The translations under genes were made by a program, and so were the position numbers. A stretch of DNA of 64,000 nt from contig OX388347.1 of the NCBI GenBank assembly GCA_947579665.1, forward strand, positions 19,336,562-19,400,561, read 5' to 3'. Origin of the DNA: Sympetrum striolatum (lineage: Eukaryota; Arthropoda; Insecta; Odonata; Libellulidae). Of the stretch, positions 9,595 through 19,714 are shown in pieces. Numbering within the stretch: the stretch's first letter is position 1; every line of letters begins with the position of its first letter. Under the pieces are notes generated by a model. The model did no database searches. It saw only the letters and a list, made by a program, of their open reading frames with translations, and had not been told where the DNA came from.

Positions 9595-10405
9595 TTTTGT
9601 CGATGCTTCTCGGAGATTCATTCTTTACTGAAACTTAAAATTCATTTACTTCGTCTAACGGTTCTGACGGTTATTTTTTAATCTTCCGTCGGTAATCAGT
9701 TTAGGGATGCATCGGTTTAAGACTTGGGAAGAACATCTACAAGTTAAATGAATTTCGGCGTTATGATTTTCTTAGTTTTGTATTTTTCCCTTTAAATAAG
9801 CGAATCCTCAATATGGAGTCGAGGTATTTACCTTGACCCTTTTTTCCCTTCATAACTCAGTGGTTTTGACAGGTGGGCGGGTTGGGGTCTAATGCTTTTT
9901 AATACTTCTCTGAGGATAATTCTCTGGTCACGTGCATCTCAAATCTGCCGAAATATGTGCGTGAGAAAGAGGTGCGATGTCCAGTGAGGAATTGGGTGAC
10001 CCCCTTCTGGGGTGGCATCCACCCACGCCGTTCAATAGGCCTCCCAAGGCCACGTCGTCCCGTCGCACGCGATTCAAAAGAAGGGGCGCGCTATTTTCGG
10101 AACCTTTCCCACGATCGGGTTTTCACCTTGCTTAGGATCTCGTTTTCATTCGGTCACATCGAATTTAGTTTGGTTCGTCTCGGACGACATTCCTATTAGA
10201 AGTATTGTTGCGTAACTGAGAAGATGTGGGAACAATCAAGTGATAATTAGTTTGATTGTAGCATTGTTGGCTGGTCTTTTAAAGCGGGAATGCTTTTCCA
10301 TCGAATTTGATTCGATTATTTTGGTTTCGCCTTCTTAAAGGTAAAAGTTTTACTATGTATGTTTAGTATAGAAGCAGTTCTGCTCGTGTCAGCATATTTT
10401 AATAA
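9595..10405. other. No gene seen; contains a GC-rich patch at 9940-10110
   Basis: The patch at 9940-10110 (CTTCTGGGGTGGCATCCACC and neighbours) is clearly GC-richer than its surroundings and open for 80 codons on the plus strand. The translation shows no known domain. It could be a conserved non-coding element or a degenerate exon. Confidence 0.4.
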
Positions 10406-10411
10406 GTGAAA

Positions 10412-10505
10412 TGTTTTTTGTCTTTTGTACAGGATGAAGAAAAATGTATCTTTCCTTTAATTTTGTCAGTCTTGTTCATGCTGTGATGGTTTGAAAGCTA
10501 CTGAA
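10412..10505 (+). repeat. Dispersed repeat family R1, left half
   Basis: TTGTCTTTTGTACAGGATGA, then AAAAATGTATCTTTCCTTTA, then GCTGTGATGGTTTGAAAGCT: the left half of R1, ending at CTACTGAA where the other copies read CTACTGAGG. The right half begins about 200 bp further on, so the two may be one copy split by an insertion. Confidence 0.55.
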
Positions 10506-10699
10506 AACTACCATGTTAATTGTTGATAATGGAGTTTTTGTTTCATATTTCACGATTATTGTTACTCGAATAAGTTGATTAATTATTGAAATATTCTGCT
10601 AAATTGTTCTATTATAATTATTTCCTATTCTGCTATATTTTTCTTGTCGTTATTACCTTATCTTTTCGTGCGGAATACATTTATACTATTGTTACAGTC

Positions 10700-10935
10700 T
10701 TCTTCATGGATGTGAATAATACTGAGGTATGAGTGATGCAGAAATATTGCAACGATTAAGGTCTCTCTGAACAGAATGCCAAGAAAAGTGTAACTCGTAG
10801 AGTCTTCTCTTACGTATCATTACGTTCTACTTATAGAATTCTTGCTTGGTAGGGGAGAGCAAACTACCAAACTCCCCATCTTGAATAGTAAGCCTCATTC
10901 CCATCCTCTAGCTTTTAGTAGCTATTTTTTGAGGG
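10700..10935 (+). repeat. Dispersed repeat family R1, right half
   Basis: TACTGAGGTATGAGTGATGC, AAGGTCTCTCTGAACAGAAT, GCCAAGAAAAGTGTAACTCG and GTAAGCCTCATTCCCATCCT lie in the family order and match the minus-strand copy at 8225-8500 closely. The 10506-10699 gap between the halves is AT-rich and unassigned. Confidence 0.6.
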
Positions 10936-10939
10936 GGTA

Positions 10940-11660
10940 AGATTCTAACATACCTTCAGGTGAAGGTTATGAATCCTTCAGAATAGAAAGAAGCTGTTTG
11001 CGTTGGAGCATTTTGAGACTATTAGCGTACTGAGCCCTAAGGGGCTACTGCATGATTGATATGTATCCTTTTGTGTGGAGACCGGATTGAGAGATAGAAC
11101 AGCGGCAGGTCCAAGATTAAGCGTGAGGAATTGTCGGAGGAAGCGAAAATGGCAGAGGATAGAGGCGTTTGCTCCCCCTTGTTGTCTGCAAAGCGTAGTG
11201 GTGTAACTAAGTCCTTTAGGATCTCACCAACCATCCCTCCCATTAAAGCCACTTAAACTTTCGTCATGAAAGAGCTTGTTTCTCCTCTCATTCATCTTTC
11301 CCACGGGTACGTATCATCCTGTACCACCATTTATATTGGTCGCCAAGAATTAGTGTATGTCCTATCAATGTGTGATATTCAGTGATAGGAGACTCTTCCT
11401 TCCGCACATAAACCAATCCACTTGTATATTGTTTAATTACACAGGCCGACAGATTTTAATTTTTTGTTCGGTTACATGGATGTTAATAGCCGTTCTTAAC
11501 TAATTTTGGGTAGCTGATTTCAAATATGAACTCAAAAAAGCTCAAACACTTTAGGAATTTTTTTAAAGATGACTTATGCCTTTTTGTCATACAAGAGGCG
11601 AATTATAATTATTATTCTCGTCCCGGATATTTCTGTTTTCATATTGTGATGAATGGAATA
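10940..11660. other. No gene seen
   Basis: A 71-codon open frame on the minus strand (11037-11252) has no recognisable features. The rest is ordinary AT-rich sequence. Confidence 0.45.
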
Positions 11661-11664
11661 TTTA

Positions 11665-11945
11665 CGTTTGTCTTTTGGTACAGTATAGGGTAGAATTCGT
11701 CTTGCTGCTACTTTTATCGAATTTTTCTTTATGACTGTTATTATATCATAGTTACTGAGTATGATCGATGCTGAGCGTTCAACTTTCAATCGAATGCCAT
11801 GAAAAAATTTACTCGAAAGGTCTCTGAGCTGTACTTACGTACCCCTAACAGCACTCTGAATCATTAGTATGGGAAAACTACTCTACTCCTCGTTTTGGCT
11901 ACTAAGCCTAATTTCATTTTCATATCAGAGCTTTTAGGAATCACA
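11665..11945 (+). repeat. Dispersed repeat family R1, copy 4
   Basis: TTGTCTTTTGGTACAGTATA, TAGTTACTGAGTATGATCGA, AATGCCATGAAAAAATTTAC and TACTAAGCCTAATTTCATTT keep the R1 order, but this is one of the more diverged copies. Confidence 0.55.
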
Positions 11946-12009
11946 TAAATATTACATAAATTATTATCTAAAAAGTGTTACTACACAGTGGAGGAATTTT
12001 TAAATGACA

Positions 12010-12380
12010 ATAGCTTGTGAGTGAATATGCTTCAAAGGTGTATGTAAATTGAGAAAATATTTTTGCTGTTATATATATTTGTGTAATCGAGTTTTCATTT
12101 AAATGTAAGAAATTGTTATTGTGATTATGGCAATCATGTTTATGTGCATATTTGTGAATTTCAATGAAAAAATTGTAAAATCTTCAAAGATGTTGTATGT
12201 TTATATATGTTGAATCTTTGTTAAATTGAAAAAAAAAAAATTTATATCTTCTTAGGTGTAATTGTACTAGTTTAAGTTGACTACTGTATATTGACATGAC
12301 ACCTATTCAGGGCAGAATTATTTTCTGTCTTTGTAATGAATGTTTTTGTGACGCAAATAAATTATTATTAATATTATTTA
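12010..12380 (+). mobile_element. Likely 3' tail of a non-LTR retrotransposon
   Basis: TGTATATTGACATGACACCT, then TTTGTAATGAATGTTTTTGT and a terminal AATAAATTATTATTAATATT resemble the 3' untranslated ends of insect LINEs, which finish in AATAAA-like signals and (ATT)n repeats. No reverse transcriptase fragment is visible upstream, as expected for heavy 5' truncation. The assignment rests on tail style only and the left edge is a guess. Confidence 0.4.
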
Positions 12381-12384
12381 GTAG

Positions 12385-13385
12385 CTAATGGCAGAGGGTT
12401 TGTGGTTACAATCGACCTCCGGATGAAATTTCAACTTTATGACTTACAATAAAAACTTGGATCCATTCTATCTTTCTCTTTAATCAATCCTGAAAATTGT
12501 TGCAGTAGATTAATCCATTCCTTTCGTCTGCTTAATCCATGTAATTGTTTCTGTATTTTTGTTTCTTTCTTTTTATATTTAACATCATTGATTAATTAGT
12601 TGATTTTTTCTCTCTTGTTTATTGTCAGCTGCTTTTGACCTCGTACAGATGATGCATATCTACATTTTGATGATTTTTTAGATAAATAAAATGTATAAAT
12701 ACCTTACAGACAAGGACGATCTTGATATGTCACAGAGTTTAACTTCTTATCTTCTCACCGCTTCATCGTATTTATCGCTTAACAAGACGAGCACTAGTAT
12801 TCTCTTCTTCAGCCATTTCCCTTTCCTCACCACCGTAATCCAATAGGAATTCCCATTAATACGTTTGCGCCATAAAACTCGTAATGTTTCTCGGTTATGC
12901 ATGAAGCGCCCCCGGAATGAATTTCTTTCCCCTCGAATTCCTTTCGTTTATTATTCATCCTTAAGACCTTGAGTCCCCTTACAATCGATTGCCTCCAAGT
13001 TCGCCCGCATTGGCCTTGGTCAGACACCTTCATTTGTCTCCCTTTTGAATTATGCCCCGTCGCGTGTTTTTTTATCACCCGAAAGGGGGCGCGACGCCGA
13101 AAAGTGGATGGCACGTGGGCGTCTGGCGCATTTGACGGCACGCATCGCTGACCGCATTGTGATTCGCTTTTTTTCTCCCCCAAGGGAAGGGTCTGTACCT
13201 TCCGCCCACGTTTATGATTAAGTCTCGCGAATAAGTGGATAAGTGACGAGGAAAAAAATGTTAAAATCGGGTCAATTTAAATGTAATACACTCACGAGCG
13301 ATTTGGAGGAAATTCCTCGTAATAGATTTCGAGAATTGAACTGAATTTGTGTTTCTGCAACCATAATTGGATAAATGTGTATTTT
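12385..13385. other. No gene supported; GC-rich island at 12890-13200
   Basis: Between 12890 and 13200 the sequence is GC-rich and open on both strands (118 codons minus, 60 codons plus). Simultaneous openness is typical of GC-rich non-coding DNA. No motif appears in either translation. The flanks are AT-rich. Confidence 0.4.
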
Positions 13386-13389
13386 TCGT

Positions 13390-13690
13390 TTTTATTTTGG
13401 TACGGGATGGGAAAAATGTATCATCTATTTAATACCGTATCGATCTTGTTCATGACTGTGATGGTATGAAAGCTATTGGGGTTTGAGTAATGCTGTATAA
13501 TAGCGCTAATTGAGGTTTCCCTCAACGGAATGCTAATAGCGAAGAATCATTGTGCTTCTCACTCGTGGGCATGCTCCCCCTTTAGCATTCTGGCTCGGTG
13601 AGAATAATAAGATCAAACCACCGCATCCCTCATCTTTCCTGTAAGCTTCATTCCCCTATAGTTTCTCTCGTTAGCTCATAAAGAGCGTGG
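13390..13690 (+). repeat. Dispersed repeat family R1, copy 5
   Basis: TTTTGGTACGGGATGGGAAA, GACTGTGATGGTATGAAAGC, GGGTTTGAGTAATGCTGTAT, GTTTCCCTCAACGGAATGCT and CCCTCATCTTTCCTGTAAGC run in family order. This copy retains a central segment (GCATTCTGGCTCGGTGAGAA) that resembles the 8.2-kb copy and is reduced elsewhere. Confidence 0.6.
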
Positions 13691-13694
13691 GATC

Positions 13695-14315
13695 TTTTGT
13701 AAATACTGTAAAGACAAACGTTCAGTTGCGATTTCAAGGAAAATTTTCATAATCAATTTTAAGAATTGTTCTTACTCTCCAAAAGTAATTGGTATTGTAT
13801 TTACCGTGCAACCTTTTCTTGTCAATTGATCGCGGATAACTAATTCATCAAGTCTTGAAATTTCTTCGGTTCGTTGAAGGTGTACATTCTTTAATTTCTA
13901 GTGGACCTTGAGTTCATTTAGGCCGCAGTGAGGTCACCACCCAGCTCCCATTTGCGCTGCCTCCTGTCTGAAATTAGTATTGACTCAAAAGCTATTGCCA
14001 AATTTAACGGTCTGTTGGATAGTTCAAACTGCAATTGATTACGAGCGGTGAAAATGGAATTACTTGGAAGTTTGAATGTGGCAACCAAGATAAAGAAATA
14101 AAATGAGAGATGATGCGACAAGAAACTAAACTAAATCAGCAGACGTCGTACTCTCTCCACGGTTCATTCAGTAACTGCCCGGGTTGATTGATTGGCTACT
14201 GATCGTCATCATTTGGTCAAACAAAAGATAGCGAAAATTAAAAGCTTTGAAAATAGGGAGGAGGGGATGTGGGAGAGAAAGAAAAAGGCGTTTACATTCT
14301 CATCAATATATTCAA
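13695..14315. other. No gene seen
   Basis: A 67-codon frame on the minus strand (13918-14121) is unremarkable. A purine-rich run (GGGAGGAGGGGATGTGGGAG) lies at about 14256. Confidence 0.45.
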
Positions 14316-14319
14316 GCTG

Positions 14320-14425
14320 CCAGTGTTCTGTGGCAGGGGGTGTATTGACAGCCGATGTACCTTTCTAATTTCTATTAGCTTCTCTAATTTTCCGCGGAAA
14401 AGAATGACCAGAAGTTACTATCTAT
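14320..14425 (+). repeat. Repeat family R3, right segment, second copy
   Basis: GTGGCAGGGGGTGTATTGAC, TTAGCTTCTCTAATTTTCCG and CGGAAAAGAATGACCAGAAG match 9490-9590 in order and spacing. No coding content. Confidence 0.5.
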
Positions 14426-14429
14426 TGCC

Positions 14430-15160
14430 GTGAGTGTTTCCTACGTTAATTCGTTTTATATGTGAGCTCGCGAAATTTGCTTTTCTGCATTAAGAAAATC
14501 AACTATCTCATCGACGAGATCAGCACTCATAATATTTGCTTTCATCGGTATTCAAGTCTTCTATCCTCTAGCGATTCTTATCCAAGGTCTTACTACACCC
14601 GAAACACTGCTGTCTGAATTTTGTCTCCTATAACAAACCTGGCTACTCTGCGTTGGACCATCTCACCGTCGGAAACTAATCCATGGGAATTCCTTAATTC
14701 CTCAAAAATATTCTAAAAGAGGTCGAAAGTGGTAATTGGCTACAGTGAAATTCGGAAAACGGATTATGAAAGGATGTTTTTATCGCCTTAGGACAGGGGT
14801 GGGAAATTTTTTCACGCCGTAGACTTGTTTCTAGCACTCGAAACAAGCCCATGCAAAGTTAAATACGATTTTTAGGGAATACCTTGCGTACTTTTTCGTA
14901 AAATCCTGTCACATTTTTTCATTCAATCAGTTTCACATAACTTACATATTCGCTTGTAATTAATATATCAACATATTAAATAACACGTTCTCAAAACGTT
15001 TTGGTCGCCACGAGGAATTTTTTTGTCAGAGATTTCCTCGGTTTTGGGTTCTTAATAAGGTGCCCTGCTCTCGAAATTTTACGAAGACTATATTAGCAAA
15101 ATGATAATTTCACTATGGAGGTGAAACTCTGAAATGGCGATCATTCGTTGAAAATTATCT
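14430..15160. other. No gene seen
   Basis: Contains ACAGGGGTGGGAAATTTTTT at about 14793, which looks like the outer end of a hAT-type element, but no matching inverted end or 8-bp duplication was found. Confidence 0.4.
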
Positions 15161-15162
15161 GA

Positions 15163-15252
15163 TTTAACTGTGAATTTCTTATTCAACTATGAATTTCTTA
15201 TTTAACTGTGAATTTCTTATTTAACTGTTAATTTATGATTTATCTGTGAATA
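15163..15252. repeat. Short tandem array, unit about 19 bp
   Basis: About four to five units of TTATTTAACTGTGAATTTC with point changes (AACTATGAATTT, AACTGTTAATTT, TATCTGTGAAT). The phase is regular over the array. Confidence 0.75.
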
Positions 15253-15588
15253 AAAACGACATCTTTCTGTTCATGTTTTACATTTCATGGGCTTCCTTAA
15301 CTTAGTTTTCCCTTGTAAATTCTATTGTTAGAGATGACAGAGGAGTTAGGAATGATGGGAACTTGAGTACATAGCATACTTGTGCGATCCGTCCACGTGA
15401 TCAGGATGGCGGGAAAAGACTACCTAAGGTGGCATTAGGAAGGGGAGGGGAAGGAATGAAACCACGTGGCATCCAAGAAAGAGTTGTTGGCAAGCAGTCG
15501 AAGAAGTAGTGGAAAAGGGAGTGGAGGAAAGTTATATGGTTCTAGAGGAAGAGCATCTTGGGGGAGACAGAGAAAAGTGGGGGAATGT
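15253..15588. other. No gene supported; purine-rich segment
   Basis: From 15330 to 15585 the plus strand is rich in G and A (GGAAGGGGAGGGGAAGGAAT). One short frame gives a Gly/Arg/Ser-rich peptide, the expected result of such composition, so I do not call it. Confidence 0.4.
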
Positions 15589-15638
15589 GGTACTAGCCCC
15601 TATGAGGTACTAGCCCCTATGAGGTACTAGCCCCTATA
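15589..15638. repeat. Three exact 17-bp tandem units
   Basis: GGTACTAGCCCCTATGA at 15589-15605 and 15606-15622, and 16 of its 17 bases at 15623-15638, without mismatch. The identity implies a recent expansion. Confidence 0.85.
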
Positions 15639-15639
15639 C

Positions 15640-17080
15640 AGCACTAGAAAGAGAAAGGAAAGAGGATATTCACTAGATAATACGTTAAAATCATTTTGTA
15701 ATGAATTAGGAGTATTTCCAAGAGACATTCGTAAATATATAACAACCATTTTAACATTTTTGCATCGAAATTTTTCATAACACATTCAGGAAAGGGGCGT
15801 AACGTAAGTGCGATATGGCAGTCAAGGATTCCTGATAAAGAAAACTATTAGATTAAACTTTTACTTATCATAATACAAGTACGACTAAACTTGTTTCAAA
15901 AACCGTTTCTAACCCTAAAATTGTCAATATTTATACTTGTTCTTCCACATTTCTTCTGTTCGATAATAACCGTCGTTACTCACCAATTTATTCTGTTTTC
16001 TGGAAGGTCAAAGTGGAGCACAATTTTCGTATAATTTGTCATTCATTTTTGACCTTGACTTCATTGATGTACCTTTCCTAATTTCTCTTGGATGCTTTAA
16101 ATAGTTTGCATTTCGAAGCTTCTGCATGTGGGAAGGAGTACAAGAAATTAACATAGATTTTAGTCATTTATTGGATTTTGGAATGGCATACTCAATCGTC
16201 TATAGCCTAAGAACTAGGAAGAAAATGTTTCATGCCCTCTTTTAACAACATTTGGATGTTTTTATTTGTGCCGTAATTTCAATTTAAGAACCCGACCGAA
16301 GTTTTCCCAAGCATCTCTTCGTTTGACTTCTCCAAATTTTGGCTCAAGGGAAGGAAGCCGATCGTAACCGAGGCATTGCAGAGATGTGATTGGAAGATTC
16401 CGTTGGTGGCTACCAAACCGGAAATCGAGAGTTTCTCACTCGGCAGATTGAAAGCAGTGGTGAATACGCGTGAGAAAGAGCCATTCGTTTGAGAGTTGCT
16501 TTGTCCGTGCGCTGCACAGTGGCTGATTCATAGGCACTGAGTGAATGAGTTGGCGCACGCTTCCGCATGAACACGTTTTCATACGGTACGTTTGCTTCGT
16601 ACACTCTCTTGCACGTTATTCATGGATAATACCACCGCTATTGACGACCACATGCAGATGATAGGGGAATAAATAACTCACTAAAAGTTACTGCGTGGTT
16701 TCGTAAGAGAATATGATGTTATTACATTTAAATGCAAGTCTGGTAACTTTTACTTAGTTACATTTGCCTCTATCATTTACTACAGTACTATTTTGAAAGG
16801 TTAGGTAGCTAACTGCCGTAGTTGATCGAATCTACGGGTGATCCACAAATAAAAGATGAGTAATATAATAATGATCGAAAGTACAAGATTAGCAAGCCAT
16901 TTCATACATTGTAATCCATTCCTCTTTCGACTGTATCATGATAACATATTGTATTAGTCACTTCCTAAATCCCTATTTTTTGCTGCTCTCGTAAAATAAG
17001 TCATTTTCTTCCCTCTAGGTTCATATATGACAAAGAAGCCTTTAGATCCACTATGAGTACGGATTTTATTCCAAAATCGT
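15640..17080. other. No gene seen
   Basis: Ordinary AT-rich sequence. A 64-codon minus-strand frame at 16410-16604 lies in a slightly GC-richer patch and has no recognisable motif. Confidence 0.45.
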
Positions 17081-17084
17081 TTTT

Positions 17085-17767
17085 TACTTTCTTCATATAC
17101 GTAGTATAGAGAAAGTATTGTTTTCATGAAAAAAATCGACTTCGAGATTTCAACCGAAATACATGTTTTGGGGTCCCTAGAACATGTTTTGACAATTTTC
17201 CGAACGTCTGTGTGTGTGTCTGTGTTTGTGGGCAATCTAACTTGAAAACTGTTAGTCGTATCAACACCAAATTTCATATATAGAACTTTGGTGGGTGTCG
17301 TTAGAGTTGATTAGTTTTTGGAGTAAATCGGTCAAGCGGAAGTCGAGCTTTACTTTTCGAAACTCGTTTCCGTTTTTTCAGAATATATTCATTAATCTGG
17401 TATTTAGGTATATACTGTTATTTATAAAAGTTTTAGAAAATGTAATTTAGTATAACTTTTGTATGAAACATATTTTTTATAACTGATTGTTTAGGAGTTA
17501 TTGGTGAAATACTGATAAACCGGAAGTTGCTGATTATGTACTTTGTGGGCGCTCTGGGCTCTATGGGCGAAAGAACAATTTCATCGTTTTTCATCGAACA
17601 TGTCCCGAAAAACATAATTTATAATGTTTGTGACGTAAAAGATAATATTATATAAATAAATCACTTATCTTCCAAGTTTAGATGGAATATAGAGTTCGAA
17701 ATTACTGTCGTAGATAAATATTTACATCTTATATATGGAGAAAGTCATGTGCTGGCCACATCAGATT
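17085..17767 (+). mobile_element. Element A of the TACTTTC family (one internal unit)
   Basis: The left end, TACTTTCTTCATATACGTAG, followed by TATAGAGAAAGTA, is itself an imperfect palindrome. Near the right end TTATATATGGAGAAAGTCA is an inverted echo of it. Landmarks inside (ACGTTTTGGGGTCCCTAGAA-like, CTGTGTGTG, TCAACACCAAATTTCATATA, CCGGAAGTTGCTGATTATGT) recur in order in the copy at 18218. Both copies share the flank GTGCTGGCCACATCAGATTT, so the true right edge lies at about 17767. No protein is encoded. I do not recognise the superfamily. Confidence 0.65.
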
Positions 17768-18217
17768 TTATGTTTTATGACAAACACTTTAAGGCATATT
17801 GCCATGATACTTACTCAAATTATACTAATTCTCCGTTTTACATATAGCCTTTTTTAAATATGTTTTATATATTTGCCCAAAAATCCTCTTAGCTGCATTT
17901 GTGATTTGAATGTGAGAAATTTACTTGACATTCGCAGATATTCCTGGAATTTTTCGTCTCGTGATTTCGAGTCTTCTGATTGGCAGATCTCATTTTGCAC
18001 ATAATCATTTGCACATAATGATATAGCCAGCGATATTTTCAGCCATAAGCTTCCTTATCTTGATGACGACCTTCGCTATATTTATCATCAATCATCTCTT
18101 ACATATTGCATCGCATTTATTGTATTTTCCAGGGATCATCTTATCTCAGTTTTCGGTCAATTCATTATGCTCGCGAATATCATGTCACGGATTGACCGAC
18201 GTCCAGCAAAGCTTTAT
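17768..18217. other. Unassigned spacer between elements A and B
   Basis: Unique AT-rich sequence with a 60-codon chance frame. No similarity to the two flanking elements was noticed. Confidence 0.45.
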
Positions 18218-19239
18218 TACTTTCTCCATATACGAAGTATAGAGAAAGTATTGTTTTCATGAAAAAATTCGACTTCGAGATTTCAACGGAAATACACGTT
18301 TTGGGGTCCCTAGAACACGTTTTGACCATTTTCGGAATGATGTCTGTGTGTATGTGTGTGTGTGTGTCTGTATGTGTGTGTGTGCTAGTGGGCGCTCTAA
18401 CGTGAAAACTAGTGATCGTATCAATACCAAACTTCATATATAGTACTGTTTTGTGTGCTGTCAGAGTTGAGTTTTGGAGTAAATCGGTTAACTGGAAGTC
18501 GAGCTTCATTCAACAAAGCTCATTTCCGGTTTTCAAAATATCTCCCTAAATATGATATATACGTGTATTGTATTACTTATAAAAGTTTTAGATAATGTAA
18601 TTTACTATAACTTTTGTATTTAACATATTTTTGTATCACCGCTTGATTAGGAGTTATTCGTGAAATACCGATAAACCGGAAGTAGCTGATATGTACTTTG
18701 TGGGCGCTCTAACATGAAAACCATTCATTGTATCAACACCAAATTTCATATATAGTATTTTGGTTAGTGTCGTTAGAGTTGATTAGTTTTTGGAGTAAAT
18801 CAGTTGACCGGAAGTAGAGCTTCATTCTTCAAAGCTCAATTCCGGTTTTCAAAATATCTCCATAAATATGATATTTAGGTGCATACTATTAATTACAAAA
18901 GTTTTAGAAAATGTAATTTACTATTATTTTTGTTTGAAACATATTTTTTATCACTGATTGTTTAGGAGGTATTCATGAAATACTGATAAACCGGAAGTTG
19001 CTGATTATGTACTTAGTGAGCGCTCTGGGCTCTATCGGCGAAAGGCTAATTCCATCGTTTTTCATCGATCATGTCCCAAAAAACATTATTTATAATGTTT
19101 TTTGGCCTCAAAGTTAATAATATATATATTAATCACTCATCTTCCAAGTTTAGATGGAATATAGAGTTCGAAATTACTGTCGTAGATAAATATTTACATC
19201 TTATATATGGAGAAAGTCATGTGCTGGCCACATCAGATT
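18218..19239 (+). mobile_element. Element B of the TACTTTC family (two internal units)
   Basis: Same ends as element A. The core carries the GTGGGCGCTCTAAC...CATATATAG...CCGGAAGT unit twice, with starts near 18389 and 18700 and the closing GTGAGCGCTC at about 19016, giving a period near 312-316 bp. Element A has the unit once. A (TG)n-like run lies at 18343-18385. The element grew by tandem duplication of an internal unit. Confidence 0.7.
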
Positions 19240-19535
19240 TGTTTATGTATGTTCTTGCGTAATTATTTATACTTTGTACGAAAGCATGGCCCATGGAAAG
19301 TTGGATTTTTCACTTGTAGTTCAAAAGCGTTCTATTCCGGGATCAGGTACTGAGCATCTGATAAGTCATCAGCCACTTTCGATACGATTTCAGATGTTGG
19401 CCTATTGAAATGTATTTCAATCTCACCTTCTGAAGTTCTTTATGCCACGTTATTCCTTGGTACTTGATGACTCCCTTATTCTTTCTTTCGTTTGCTTTTC
19501 CCGCAATTCTGGTCATATCTATGATAATATCAGAA
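19240..19535. other. No gene seen
   Basis: The downstream part of a minus-strand frame from the adjacent LINE fragment reads into this stretch, but family similarity has ended here. Confidence 0.4.
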
Positions 19536-19539
19536 TGAC

Positions 19540-19712
19540 TGACAAATATCAGATGCCAATTATTATCTTTCACTTTGGTAACTCCTTCGAAATCTGTCCT
19601 TTTGGTCATCTTTTTGATCTCATCTCGTCTCTTTGTGCCCAGTTGAGAATGTCTAAAGGTTTTCGATTCTCCTCGTCTCATGGCCCACCCACATCCATTT
19701 CAGCGATCTTAT
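19540..19712 (-). pseudogene. C-terminal fragment of an RTE/BovB-type LINE reverse transcriptase protein
   Basis: Minus-strand translation gives a KIAEMDVGGP-like start, then, after a frameshift, TKRRDEIKKMTKRTDF and VTKVKDNNWHL. RTE/BovB ORF2 proteins end with the same order: KIAKLKWxWAGH, then a basic stretch with TRWxDDIKKxAG, then WxRxAxDRxxWxxL. The order and spacing are convincing despite damage; the Trp-rich residues of the first block are lost. The fragment is 5'-truncated, as is usual for LINE copies. An open frame over 19343-19681 covers most of it. Confidence 0.6.
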
Positions 19713-19714
19713 TT

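Noticed and set aside
14790..14815. CAGGGGTGGGAAATTTTTT as a hAT element end
   Set aside because: No inverted partner and no 8-bp duplication found in the following sequence.
15430..15615. Gly/Arg/Ser-rich reading frame in purine-rich DNA
   Set aside because: Low-complexity composition produces such peptides by chance; it ends in a tandem repeat and has no flanking exons.
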